Shown: piece after piece, positions 25,422 to 33,959 of the stretch | Layout: every line of letters starts with the position of its first letter | Numbering within the stretch: position 1 is the stretch's first letter | Assembly (NCBI RefSeq): GCF_007827815.1 | Contig: NZ_VITH01000011.1 | Coordinates: forward strand, 124,001 to 188,000 | Length of the DNA stretch: 64,000 nt | Direction: 5' to 3' | From: Azospirillum brasilense | GTDB lineage: Bacteria > Pseudomonadota > Alphaproteobacteria > Azospirillales > Azospirillaceae | Translations under genes and position numbers: made by a program | The notes under the pieces: generated by a model | The model's input: the letters and a program-made list of their open reading frames with translations, nothing else | The model's database searches: none | What the model was told of the DNA's origin: nothing

Positions 25422-25896
25422 TCCGGACAATCCTCCCCTTGAAGGGGGGCGCCGCGTCGTCATTGCAAAGATGAGGCGGGCAGCGGGCGGCGCGCCGCTT
25501 TGAACGTTTCGCATATGACCAATGGATTTTCAGCGATGCATTTGCCGAGCGTCGAATTCGGCTTTGCTGACTCGGCGGGGCGAGACTTTCGAATGTGCCG
25601 TGGTTTTCCATATTCGATCCTTTTCAATGTCCTGAGATCAATTGCGTGAATTCATGGCACCATCGCACCCTGTTCCTTTTTCGATGGACCGCGCCTGATG
25701 GCGGGCGAGAAAGATAAAAATCGATGGGATTTGCCACCAGCGCACAGCTTACCCTGAACGTATGATGTGATACGGGCACAACACTGTGCAGGATCTGTTG
25801 CCCCGTTCGCTTATGTCGCTTTACGCGATTGGCGCTTTGCGCAATCTTTAATCCGTAGCCACTAATCATGAGAAACGTAGGAAAGGAGTGCGCCAG
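25422..25896. other. AT-richer intergenic stretch without a recognised gene
   Basis: This stretch has clearly lower GC than its surroundings, with many TTT and AAA runs and no open frame with a convincing Shine-Dalgarno. It separates the CheB-CheR operon promoter from the small gene at 25897. I see no IS, tRNA or att-like repeat in it. Upstream regulatory sites for both divergent units probably lie here. Confidence 0.5.
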
Positions 25897-26142
25897 ATGG
25901 AGCGCGAGGACGAATGTGCTCTCGACCGATATATCGCGGCGATTCCGCTTAACCTGAGAGTAGTGGCCAGGGCTGCTTATGAGGAGCTGTCGAACAATCC
26001 CTTCCTGCCGGTCTTTTCGAAGGACGAAATTGCGCGGTTGGTCTGCTCACCGGGATTTCAGAGTTACTTGGAAAGTGAGAACCGGACCAGCGCCGGTTCG
26101 CTGATGATGCTCTGTTCGGCGGGGTTTGCGACGCGCCATTGA
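25897..26142 (+). CDS. Small orphan protein in an AT-richer island
   Basis: 81 aa from ATG 25897, which has AGGAAAGGAG 9 nt upstream; an in-frame GTG at 25888 overlaps that site. The protein starts MEREDECALDRYIAAIP and is mostly helical by composition, soluble, with no signal peptide. GC content and codon choice are lower than in neighbouring genes, which may mean recent acquisition. No family is recognised. A hairpin with a short T run follows at 26197. Confidence 0.65.
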   Translation: MEREDECALDRYIAAIPLNLRVVARAAYEELSNNPFLPVFSKDEIARLVCSPGFQSYLESENRTSAGSLMMLCSAGFATRH

Positions 26143-26196
26143 TGATGCGCCATTGACGACGCGCCTTCGTCACAACGCGACGCAGCCACTCTCCTG

Positions 26197-26227
26197 CAGG
26201 CCGGCGGCTGTCCCGCCGGCCTGAATT
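26197..26227 (+). terminator. Intrinsic terminator after the small orphan gene
   Basis: An 11-bp perfect stem (26197-26207 with 26213-26223), loop CTGTC, followed by AATTTT. It also lies just past the convergent sppA stop (26241) and could serve both directions. Confidence 0.75.
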
Positions 26228-26240
26228 TTGTCCGAACGTA

Positions 26241-27992
26241 TTACCGTTCGAGTCCCAGCGGCGGCATGCGCGCTTCCACCGCGCCGCTGCGGGCCGCCTG
26301 GACCAGCGGGGCCAGTTCGGCCAGCGCCGGGCGCAGACCCGCCAGCACCGCCACGGCCTCCACCAGATCGCCCTTGCCCGAGGCGAGGTCGAGGATTTCC
26401 CGGATCAGCGGCTTCGGGCGGGGGTAGCCGGTCACGGTGACCGGATCGTCCGGCCCCAGCTTCGCCGCCTGCTTGGCGAGCGTCAGCGCGGTGGCGACTC
26501 CGCCCAGCTCGTCGATCAGGCCGAGAGACTTGGCCTGGGCGCCGGTCCACACGCGGCCCTTGGCGGCGTCCCGCGCCTGTTCGGGTGTGAGGTGCCGGGC
26601 CTCCGCCACGCGGGACAGGAAGGTGGAATAGCTGCTGTCGATGATGGCGTTCAGCCGTTCCTCCCCGGCGGGGCCGAAGGGACGGAAGGGCGACCACAGG
26701 CCGGCGTTGGGCGCGGTGTCGAGGACGCCCCAATGCACGCCCAGCCGCTCCGACAGGCCGGCGACCGACATCTTGCCGGCGACCACGCCGATGGAGCCGG
26801 TCACCGTGGCGGGGGAGGCGACGATGCGGTCGGCGGCCAGCGCGATCCAATAGCCGCCGGACGCCGCCGTTCCGCCCATGGTGGCGATCACGGGCTTGCC
26901 CGACTGACGGGCCTTGACCAGGGCGCGGCGGATGGTTTCGGACGCGGTCACGCTGCCGCCGCCGCTGTCGATGCGGAACAGGATGGCCTTGACGTCGGGA
27001 TCGTCCACCGCGTCCTCGATGGCCGATACGATCGTCTCCGAGCCGGCGGTGACCTCGCCCAGGCCGGGCTTGCCGCTGTCGCCGCCGGTGATGGTGCCGG
27101 TGGCGTGGATCAGCGCGATGGTCGGGCCGCTGCGATTGGGCGGGCCGGCGATGCCGAGATAGTCCGCCGCCTCCATTGTGTCGGCGTCGGGCGCGGCTCC
27201 GGCGCGGCGCAGCGCCTCCTCCCGCGCCTCGTCGGCGTAGCCGAGCCGGTCGACCAGCTTGGCGTCCACCGCCTCGCGGTCGATCAGGGGCGCGCGGTCC
27301 ATGGCCGCCTTGACGGCGGCGGGGGGGAGGCGGCGGCTCACCGCCACCCCGTCGACGATCTGGTTGGTCAGGTCGCCGAGCAGCGACTCCATCATCTCGC
27401 GGTGGGCAGGCGTGAAGTCCGTCCGCATGACGCTGTCGGCGAGGCTCTTGTACTCCTCGCGTTGGAAGACCTGCGGCTGGATGTCCAGCTTGTCCAGCGC
27501 GCCGCGGGCGAAGGGGATCTGCGCCGACAGGCCGGTCAGGCCGAGCAGGCCGAGCGGCTGCATCCACACCTCGTCGAAGGCGCTGGCCAGCAGGTAGGAG
27601 CGGTTGCCCGCTCCGGTGTCGCCGTAGGATTCGGCGAAGGCGATGGCGAAGCGGCCCGACGCGCGGAACCGCTCCACCGCCGCCCGCAGCTCCTGCACCT
27701 GGGCGAAGCTGGCGCCGTCGCCGCCGAAGCGGGCGAGCACGCCCTTCACGCGCGGGTCGGTGCGCCCGCGTTCCAGCGCGTCGAGCACCTCCTGGAAGGT
27801 CGTCTCATGGCCGAGGAAGCTGCCCAGCCGGTCAACGCTCCCTTCCGCCAGCGGGTCGCGGAGGTCCAGCTCCAGCACGACGGTGTCGGGCAGGGAGGGC
27901 TCGTGCCGGACCGCCATGACGACCCCGGTGACCACGGCGGCCACCACGAGGAAGCCGATGAGGGCGAACAGGCGGACAAAGAACCTCAGCAT
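26241..27992 (-). CDS. sppA: Signal peptide peptidase SppA, long (67K) type
   Basis: 583 aa, the two-domain form. One N-terminal membrane helix (about residues 7-27) anchors it. The catalytic dyad is K182 (REEYKSLAD) in the first half and S378 (GGTAASGGYW) in the second, as in E. coli SppA. It clears cleaved signal peptides from the inner membrane. The gene lies 27 nt downstream of the AhpD-like gene on the same strand, so they are probably cotranscribed. Confidence 0.94.
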   Translation of the reverse strand: MLRFFVRLFALIGFLVVAAVVTGVVMAVRHEPSLPDTVVLELDLRDPLAEGSVDRLGSFLGHETTFQEVLDALERGRTDPRVKGVLARFGGDGASFAQVQELRAAVERFRASGRFAIAFAESYGDTGAGNRSYLLASAFDEVWMQPLGLLGLTGLSAQIPFARGALDKLDIQPQVFQREEYKSLADSVMRTDFTPAHREMMESLLGDLTNQIVDGVAVSRRLPPAAVKAAMDRAPLIDREAVDAKLVDRLGYADEAREEALRRAGAAPDADTMEAADYLGIAGPPNRSGPTIALIHATGTITGGDSGKPGLGEVTAGSETIVSAIEDAVDDPDVKAILFRIDSGGGSVTASETIRRALVKARQSGKPVIATMGGTAASGGYWIALAADRIVASPATVTGSIGVVAGKMSVAGLSERLGVHWGVLDTAPNAGLWSPFRPFGPAGEERLNAIIDSSYSTFLSRVAEARHLTPEQARDAAKGRVWTGAQAKSLGLIDELGGVATALTLAKQAAKLGPDDPVTVTGYPRPKPLIREILDLASGKGDLVEAVAVLAGLRPALAELAPLVQAARSGAVEARMPPLGLER

Positions 27993-28019
27993 CCGGGGGG
28001 CTCCGGTGGTTGCGCGGCG

Positions 28020-28592
28020 TCAGCGGTCCTGCTTGTGGTAGTCGCGGTTCGGCATCATGTCCACCGCCGAGGCGACGCGGTTCGACATGTTGTAGAAGGC
28101 GGCGGTGTCGGCGATGTCGAAGATGTCCTCCTCGCCGAAGCCGGCGTCGCGCAGCGCCTGCCGGTCCGGCTCGCCCATGGTCCAGGGCTCCTTGGTCAGC
28201 TTCCACGCGAAATCGAGCATGGCGCGCTGGCGCGGTTCCAGCGTGGCGGCGCGGTAGTTGAAGGCGAGCATCTCGCCCAGCTCCGGATCGCCGGACAGCT
28301 TGCGCACCGCCTGCCCGTGGGCGACGAGGCAGTAATAGCAATGGTTGGCCGAGGACACGACCACGGCGATCATTTCCCGCTCCAGCTTGGACAGGCCGCT
28401 CTCGCCGACCATCAGCTCGTTGTAGAGCTGGGCGAAGGTGCGCAGCTTCTTCGGGCGCAGGCTGTAGGCGCGCAGCACGTTGGGGACGAAGCCCAGCTTT
28501 TCCTCGCACTTGGCGAAGAGGGCAGCCATGTCCGGGTCGAGGTCGGGCGTCTCGGGAACGGGCAGGGCCATGACATGATCGGGCTGCGGCAT
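28020..28592 (-). CDS. AhpD/carboxymuconolactone decarboxylase-like peroxidase-related enzyme
   Basis: 190 aa; ATG 28592 has GGAGGAGAG upstream, so a longer in-frame start at 28700 is rejected. The core motif is SSANHCYYCLVAHGQAVR, with the CxxC pair and the downstream His of the AhpD active site. The rest of the chain (GFVPNVLRAYSLRPKKLRTF at the N side, EEDIFDIADTAAFYNMSNR at the C side, given as parts) matches the peroxidase-related subgroup. It probably reduces peroxides using a thiol partner. It leads the sppA unit. Confidence 0.88.
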   Translation of the reverse strand: MPQPDHVMALPVPETPDLDPDMAALFAKCEEKLGFVPNVLRAYSLRPKKLRTFAQLYNELMVGESGLSKLEREMIAVVVSSANHCYYCLVAHGQAVRKLSGDPELGEMLAFNYRAATLEPRQRAMLDFAWKLTKEPWTMGEPDRQALRDAGFGEEDIFDIADTAAFYNMSNRVASAVDMMPNRDYHKQDR

Positions 28593-28822
28593 CGCGGTGC
28601 TCTCCTCCGGTGTGTCGGCGTCGTTTCGGCCGGTGCAGTTTCGGCCGGTGCGGTTTTGGCCGACAGGGTAGCCGGGTGGCGGCGCTTCGCAAAGCCCCAC
28701 CTCCGGTCAGGCGGCTCGGTGGCTCGCCGGAGGGTTGCAACCCAGCCTTTCGTACGTTGTCTCTCGCCAAGCGCCGCCGCCCATGCGAAGACTTGACCCG
28801 TTGCAACGCAGTGGTTCCAGCG

Positions 28823-29917
28823 ATGAACGATCCGGGAGCCAGAGGCGCGCCCAGGCTCGGCCTCCTTTCGGTTCTGGTGGTCGAGGACAGCGCCTTCATC
28901 CGCAACGTGCTGACCGCCACGCTGCGCACCATCGGGGTCGGCGCGGTGCACGCCGAGCCCGGCGGGGCCGAGGCCATCCGCTTCCTGGAGGAGCGCCGCG
29001 CCGCCCTGCCGCCCGGCACGGCGCCGGTGGACGTGATCCTCTCCGATCTGGTGATGCCCGAGGTGGACGGGCTGATGCTGCTGCGCTGGCTGCGCTGCAG
29101 CCCGCGGTCGCCGGACCGTTTCCTGCCCGTGCTGATGCTGTCCGGCGCCGCCGACCGCCATTACGTGGAGCAGGCGCGCGACCTGGGCGCCACCGACTTC
29201 ATCGCCAAGCCCTTCTCCGCCGCCACCATCGCCAGCCGCCTGCTGGCCGCCATCGCCCGGCCGCGGCGCTTCGTCCTCGCCAAGGGCTATTTCGGGCCGG
29301 ACCGGCGGCGGACGCAACGCCCGGTGGCGATGGACTGCCGCATGACCGGCCCCGGTGAGGTCCTGGTGGTGCACAGCGCGTCCAAGGCGGTGGGCATCGA
29401 CCGATTTCCGGTTGTCCATTTCGACCTGCCCAACCGGCTGGGCGCCAAGATGGGCATCGCGCCGAAGAACCCGGTGCCGACCCTGCCCGACGAGGTGTTG
29501 GCGGCGGCGGAGGCGGAGATCCAGAACCGGGCCGGCGATTACGCCACCTGGATCGCCGCGGAGGTGGACGAACTGGCCCGCCGCGTCGACCGGCTGGGCG
29601 TGGACGCTGCCGTGGTTCCGGCGGTGATGGCGCAGATCAACCGCTCCGCCCACGAGATGCGCGGGCAGGGCGGCATCTTCGGCTACCCGCTGATCACCCG
29701 CATCGCCAAGTCGCTCTACGAGGCGACGCAGGGCGGCTTCCCGGCTGTCACCGGCAACGAGCGCCTGCTGCTGAAGGCCCATGTGGACGCCATCCGGGCG
29801 GTGATGGCCGGGCGGATCAGCGGCGACGGCGGGGCGACCGGCCAGCAGCTTCTCGCCTCGCTGGACCGCGCCAAGAAGAAATACGCCAAGCCGGACGGCG
29901 AGGGCGATCCGGTCTGA
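28823..29917 (+). CDS. REC-Hpt two-domain signalling protein
   Basis: 364 aa from ATG 28823; no strong Shine-Dalgarno is visible. The receiver domain has E21-D22 and phospho-acceptor D75 in SDLVMPEVDG, and K in FIAKPFS. A linker of about 90 residues follows with RRRTQRPVAMDCRM. The C-terminal helical domain has AHEMRGQGGIFGYPLITRIA with H277, which fits a histidine phosphotransfer (Hpt) site. A receiver joined to an Hpt domain in this order suggests a phosphorelay intermediate. No partner kinase is adjacent. It converges on the IalB-like gene, 9 nt apart. Confidence 0.78.
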   Translation: MNDPGARGAPRLGLLSVLVVEDSAFIRNVLTATLRTIGVGAVHAEPGGAEAIRFLEERRAALPPGTAPVDVILSDLVMPEVDGLMLLRWLRCSPRSPDRFLPVLMLSGAADRHYVEQARDLGATDFIAKPFSAATIASRLLAAIARPRRFVLAKGYFGPDRRRTQRPVAMDCRMTGPGEVLVVHSASKAVGIDRFPVVHFDLPNRLGAKMGIAPKNPVPTLPDEVLAAAEAEIQNRAGDYATWIAAEVDELARRVDRLGVDAAVVPAVMAQINRSAHEMRGQGGIFGYPLITRIAKSLYEATQGGFPAVTGNERLLLKAHVDAIRAVMAGRISGDGGATGQQLLASLDRAKKKYAKPDGEGDPV

Positions 29918-29926
29918 GCGCCGCCG

Positions 29927-30505
29927 CTATTTCCAGCGGATGCCGGCCTCGCGGCGGATTTCCTCCATGCGCTCCAGCGCCGGCTTGAGGCCGTTCAGGG
30001 AGAAGCGCACCTCGGCCTTGCCGCCCGCCGGGGCGGAGCCGACGGCGGAGACTTCCTTGCCCGGAGTCAGCCGCTCGACCAGCTTGGCGTTGGTGTCCGG
30101 ATCGATCACCGCGCAGGTGTTGGTTTCCCACTCGAAGCGTTCGCACGGGTATTCGGGTCGGAACAGCGCCCGATCCACCCAGACGCGGACGATCTTCGAC
30201 AGGTCCATCGTCTGCTCGTCCAGCCGGAAACGCATCCCCTCCAGCCAGCGCTCGCTGGAGCGCAGCCAGACGAGGCGCGACCGCCGGTCGCTGCCGGGAC
30301 GGGACAGCAGCTCGCATTCGACACGGCGCGGCTCGCTCCACACTTGGCAGTAGAGGCGCCAGTCCTTGAAGGTTTCCGCATGCTCGCGGAAGGCCGGAGG
30401 TTGCGCCTGAACGTGTTGAGCGGCGGCGGGGAGGGCGGCGAGGACCAGAACCCCCGCGATCACGCCGCCACGCCATGCAGCCGCGATGCGTCCCGGTCCC
30501 CGCAT
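29927..30505 (-). CDS. Secreted IalB-like protein
   Basis: 192 aa with a signal peptide (GGVIAGVLVLAALPAAAQ). The mature part has the pattern FKDWRLYCQ...ECELLSR, with paired Cys residues, and a later pair in PCERFEWETNTC, as in invasion-associated locus B (IalB) proteins. The family sits in the periplasm or outer membrane of alphaproteobacteria; the role in free-living species is not settled. It starts 5 nt after aroC on the same strand and is surely cotranscribed with it. ATG 30505 was chosen because it opens the signal peptide. Confidence 0.7.
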   Translation of the reverse strand: MRGPGRIAAAWRGGVIAGVLVLAALPAAAQHVQAQPPAFREHAETFKDWRLYCQVWSEPRRVECELLSRPGSDRRSRLVWLRSSERWLEGMRFRLDEQTMDLSKIVRVWVDRALFRPEYPCERFEWETNTCAVIDPDTNAKLVERLTPGKEVSAVGSAPAGGKAEVRFSLNGLKPALERMEEIRREAGIRWK

Positions 30506-30510
30506 CGGCG

Positions 30511-31587
30511 TCAGCCCCGCGCGTAGGCGCGGTGGCGCAGCAGATGGTCGGCCAGCACGCAGGCCATCATCGCCTCGCCGACCGGGACGGCGCGGATGCC
30601 GACGCAGGGGTCGTGGCGGCCCTTGGTCAGGATGTCGGTGTCCTTGCCCTGCAGATCGACCGTCTGGCGCGGGGTGAGGATGGAGCTGGTCGGCTTCACC
30701 GCGAAGCGCACCACGACGTCCTGGCCGGTGGAGATGCCGCCGAGGATGCCGCCGGCGAGGTTGGACCGGAACTCCGGCTCGCCGTCTGGGCCGGCGCGCA
30801 TCTCGTCGGCGTTCTGCTCGCCGGTCAGGGTGGCGGCCTCGAAGCCGTTGCCGATCTCCACGCCCTTGACGGCGTTGATGGTCATCATGGCGCGGGCGAG
30901 ATCGCCGTCCAGCTTGTCGTAGAGCGGGTCGCCGAGCCCGGCGGGCAGGCCGGAGGCCACGACCTCCACCACCGCGCCGATGGAGGAGCCGCTCTTGCGG
31001 ATGCCGTCCAGATAGTCGGCCCATTCGGTGGCGGCCTGCGGGTCGGGGCAGAAGAAGGGGTTGTTGTCGACCTCCGCCCAATCCCAGCGGCTGCGGTCCA
31101 CCGTGTGCGGACCCATCTGCACCAGCGCGCCGCGGACGGTGACGCCGTCGCCCAGCACCTTGCGCGCCACGGCACCCGCCGCCACGCGGCAGGCCGTCTC
31201 GCGCGCCGAGGAGCGCCCGCCGCCGCGGTAATCGCGGATGCCGTACTTCTTCCAATAGGTGTAGTCGGCGTGGCCGGGCCGAAACTTGGACGCGATCTCG
31301 CTGTAGTCCTTGGACCGCTGGTCGGTGTTCTCGATCATCAGCGAGAGCGGCGTGCCTGTGGTCTGCCCTTCGAACACGCCGGACAAAATCCTGACCTGAT
31401 CCGGCTCCTGGCGCTGGGTGGTGTAACGCGACTGGCCGGGGCGGCGCTTGTCGAGCCAGGGCTGGATGTCCGCCTCGGTCAGGGAGAGCAGCGACGGGCA
31501 GCCGTCCACCACCACGCCGATCGCCGGCCCATGGCTCTCGCCCCAGGTGGTGAAGCGGAAAAGCGTTCCGAAGCTGTTGCCGGCCAT
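30511..31587 (-). CDS. aroC: Chorismate synthase
   Basis: 358 aa from ATG 31587, the usual length. It converts 5-enolpyruvylshikimate-3-phosphate to chorismate with reduced FMN, the last step of the shikimate pathway. Family signatures are GESHGPAIGVVVDGCP at the N terminus, GGGRSSARETA in the middle and KGRHDPCVGIRAVPVGEAM near the C terminus. An in-frame extension to 31671 is Arg/Lys rich and rejected. It is the first gene of a unit with the IalB-like gene. Confidence 0.97.
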   Translation of the reverse strand: MAGNSFGTLFRFTTWGESHGPAIGVVVDGCPSLLSLTEADIQPWLDKRRPGQSRYTTQRQEPDQVRILSGVFEGQTTGTPLSLMIENTDQRSKDYSEIASKFRPGHADYTYWKKYGIRDYRGGGRSSARETACRVAAGAVARKVLGDGVTVRGALVQMGPHTVDRSRWDWAEVDNNPFFCPDPQAATEWADYLDGIRKSGSSIGAVVEVVASGLPAGLGDPLYDKLDGDLARAMMTINAVKGVEIGNGFEAATLTGEQNADEMRAGPDGEPEFRSNLAGGILGGISTGQDVVVRFAVKPTSSILTPRQTVDLQGKDTDILTKGRHDPCVGIRAVPVGEAMMACVLADHLLRHRAYARG

Positions 31588-31682
31588 GGCGAGGACTCCC
31601 GATGCGACACGATCTGTCCGCACGACGTGCGGTGGAGCGCGTTTCTTGCGGCGTTTCGGCCGGCGCGTCAAGCGCGAGGGGC

Positions 31683-32846
31683 TTAAAAAGCACCCTTCTG
31701 CTCACGCCGGCGGTCGAGTGCCACCTCGAACTGGCGCAGCAGCTTGTGCGTGGCTTCGAAGTAGAGCTTGCGCTGCGGGTTGTTCTTCATGCAGCGGGCG
31801 TCCAGGTGGGACACGCTGGTCAAGGCGGAGACGCAGTAGCCGAGAAGCCAGTAATGCGAGCGGATCTTGCGCAGATAGTCGCGGAAGGGTTCCGGCTGGC
31901 CGGCCATGAAGGCGGAGAAGCTCGCCTCGTAGTCGGCGAGGATCTGCCGGATGTCCATCAGCGTGGTTTCCAGCAGCTTGCCCACCTTTTCGATGTGCAT
32001 CAGAAGCTGGGTTTCATAGGGCTTGTGCATGCGGATATCGACCGGGATGCATTCCCGCGACTTCAGCCAGTTCAGGATGACCCGCGCCCGCGGCGCGATG
32101 CGGCGAAGCTGGTACTCGTAGAAGGTCGTGCCCTTCCAGGCGCTGAAGATCTGGTCCGCTTCGCTGCGGTCGATGCCGAAGGCCGAGACGAACAGGCCGG
32201 CCTCCTCAAGCTCGGGATTCCAGATCGCCTCCAGGAAACGTTCGATGCTCTGGGCACCGCTGCCGCCGCCGTCGATGGCCTTGCGCACGATGGGTTCGAT
32301 GCGCGCCCGGATCAGGCGGCGGAGCTGCTGGTCCTCGGTGTCGCTGATCGCCCAGTGACGCTTGTCCACCGGGACCTTCTCGCCTTCGAAGCACGCTTTC
32401 AGCAGGAAGGCGTCCAGCGACGGCACGCTGTCGATCAGAGTGAGGGTGCGCAGGTCGGCGGCCGCGGCTTCGCTGTTGGCCTCGCCGATGCCGAACTGTT
32501 CGGCCAGCAGGAGGTTGCTGTTGCGGGCGCGCAGATAGATGGCGAGGCCGCCCGCTTCGGTGTGTTCGACGCTGTGCGGAATGTAGATGCCGGTTTCGAC
32601 CGGGCGCGATGCGGCGTCGCCGTCCTCATCCTCGTCGGCGATGGGGTTGGCGTAATCGTCGGCGTCCTCGTCGAAATTCGGATACTTGAAGAGAATGGCC
32701 TTGTTCAACCCGCGGGCGCGGAACAGGCGGTTTTCTTCGGGAATGTCGCGGGTGATGGTGATCAAATTCATCGAGACGCTGGAGCCGCCGTAGAGAATCT
32801 GCTCCAGAATCGGGGACACCGAATCCGATTGACGCCGTGCACGCAT
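31683..32846 (-). CDS. Hypothetical protein with an acidic insert
   Basis: 387 aa from ATG 32846, which has GGAAGGTGA upstream; ATG at residue 26 (MNLITITRD) is an alternative. A short acidic, probably disordered loop (DEDADDYANPIADEDEDG) lies near residue 60. The rest looks like a soluble, mainly helical protein, rich in Arg, Glu and Leu, ending with basic residues. No signal peptide, membrane helix or enzyme motif is visible and I do not recognise a family. It is flanked by fabI and aroC, all on the minus strand, but the gaps (173 and 95 nt) do not prove an operon. Confidence 0.8.
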   Translation of the reverse strand: MRARRQSDSVSPILEQILYGGSSVSMNLITITRDIPEENRLFRARGLNKAILFKYPNFDEDADDYANPIADEDEDGDAASRPVETGIYIPHSVEHTEAGGLAIYLRARNSNLLLAEQFGIGEANSEAAAADLRTLTLIDSVPSLDAFLLKACFEGEKVPVDKRHWAISDTEDQQLRRLIRARIEPIVRKAIDGGGSGAQSIERFLEAIWNPELEEAGLFVSAFGIDRSEADQIFSAWKGTTFYEYQLRRIAPRARVILNWLKSRECIPVDIRMHKPYETQLLMHIEKVGKLLETTLMDIRQILADYEASFSAFMAGQPEPFRDYLRKIRSHYWLLGYCVSALTSVSHLDARCMKNNPQRKLYFEATHKLLRQFEVALDRRREQKGAF

Positions 32847-32964
32847 CCGACCGTCACCTTCCGCAACCTTCCGTATGTGTGAAGAATAGCGGTATGCTGC
32901 GGCGCGCAAAAGTAAGTAATACGACGTTCGGTAAAAAATGTCTCAAATGGGGTAAGGGCGTTTC

Positions 32965-33001
32965 CGGCGGGCGTTCCGGAACGAACCGGACGCGCCCGCC
33001 G
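32965..33001 (-). terminator. Two-part hairpin after fabI, possible terminator
   Basis: Outer stem 32965-32973 with 32993-33001 (9 bp) and inner stem 32975-32979 with 32986-32990 (5 bp). It begins 19 nt after the fabI stop. There is no T run on the minus strand, so it may only stabilise the transcript end. Confidence 0.45.
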
Positions 33002-33019
33002 TCGCCGTGGGCCTTGGGA

Positions 33020-33868
33020 TCAGGCGGGCTTGCCCGCGCCGCCCAGCGACCCCAGAAGCTGCGACACCTCGGCCGCCGCGTCCACCGCGACCATGCCGAC
33101 GGTGTGGTAGCCGGAGTCGACGTGCATGACCTCGCCGGTCACGCCGGTGCCAAGATCGCTCAGCAGGAACAGGCCGGCGCCGCCGACCTCGCCGATGGTG
33201 ACGTTGCGCTTCAGCGGGGCGTTCAGCTCGTTCCACTTCAGGATATAGCGGAAGTCACCGATGCCGCTGGCGGCCAGCGTCTTGATCGGGCCGGCGGAGA
33301 TGGCATTGACGCGGATGTCCCGACCGCCCAAATCGACCGCCAGGTAACGCACGCTCGCCTCCAGCGCGGCCTTGGCGACACCCATCACGTTGTAGTGGGG
33401 CATCACGCGCTCGGCGCCGTAGTAGGAGAGGGTGAGCAGGCTGCCGCCGTCCTTCATCAGCGGGACGGCGCGCTGCGCCACCGCGGTGAAGGAGTAGCAG
33501 GAGATGTCCATCGTGCGCAGGAAGTTGGCCCGCGTCGTGTCGAGATAGAGGCCGTCCAGCTCGTTCTTGTCGGAAAAAGCGATCGCATGAACCAGGAAGT
33601 CCAGCTTGCCCCATTCCTTCTCGATGGCGGCGAAGGTCGCGTCGACGCTGGCCTCGTCGGTGACGTCGCAGGGCAGCAGCAGCGGGGCGTTGACCTGCTC
33701 GGCCAGCGGCTTCACGCGCTTCAGCAGCGCGTCACCCTGATAGGTGAAGGCCAGCTCGGCGCCGTGCTGCGCCAGCGTGGAGGCAATTCCCCAGGCGATC
33801 GACCGATCGTTCGCCACGCCCATGATCAGGCCGCGCTTGCCGTCCATGAGCGGCTTCGGGTTGGACAT
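33020..33868 (-). CDS. fabI: Enoyl-[acyl-carrier-protein] reductase (NADH)
   Basis: 282 aa from ATG 33868. It reduces trans-2-enoyl-ACP in fatty-acid elongation. Visible: the divergent nucleotide-binding start LIMGVANDRSIAWGIA, and the FabI Tyr-x6-Lys pair Y159 and K166 (HYNVMGVAKAAL), plus SAGPIKTLAASGI and VTGEVMHVDSGYH near the C terminus. The upstream in-frame extension to 33979 has no start of quality. It is divergent from the YihY-type gene. Confidence 0.96.
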   Translation of the reverse strand: MSNPKPLMDGKRGLIMGVANDRSIAWGIASTLAQHGAELAFTYQGDALLKRVKPLAEQVNAPLLLPCDVTDEASVDATFAAIEKEWGKLDFLVHAIAFSDKNELDGLYLDTTRANFLRTMDISCYSFTAVAQRAVPLMKDGGSLLTLSYYGAERVMPHYNVMGVAKAALEASVRYLAVDLGGRDIRVNAISAGPIKTLAASGIGDFRYILKWNELNAPLKRNVTIGEVGGAGLFLLSDLGTGVTGEVMHVDSGYHTVGMVAVDAAAEVSQLLGSLGGAGKPA

Positions 33869-33959
33869 CCGTACCTCGTGCATCCAGAGTATGCTTTGAA
33901 AAGTGGGCCGCATCCTACACGAAAGACCGGCCCGGTCAAACCAAGGCGGGAGGCGTCCT

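Noticed and set aside
25422..25896. AT-richer stretch as an IS remnant or replication origin
   Set aside because: No inverted terminal repeats, transposase fragments, DnaA boxes or iterons were seen by eye.
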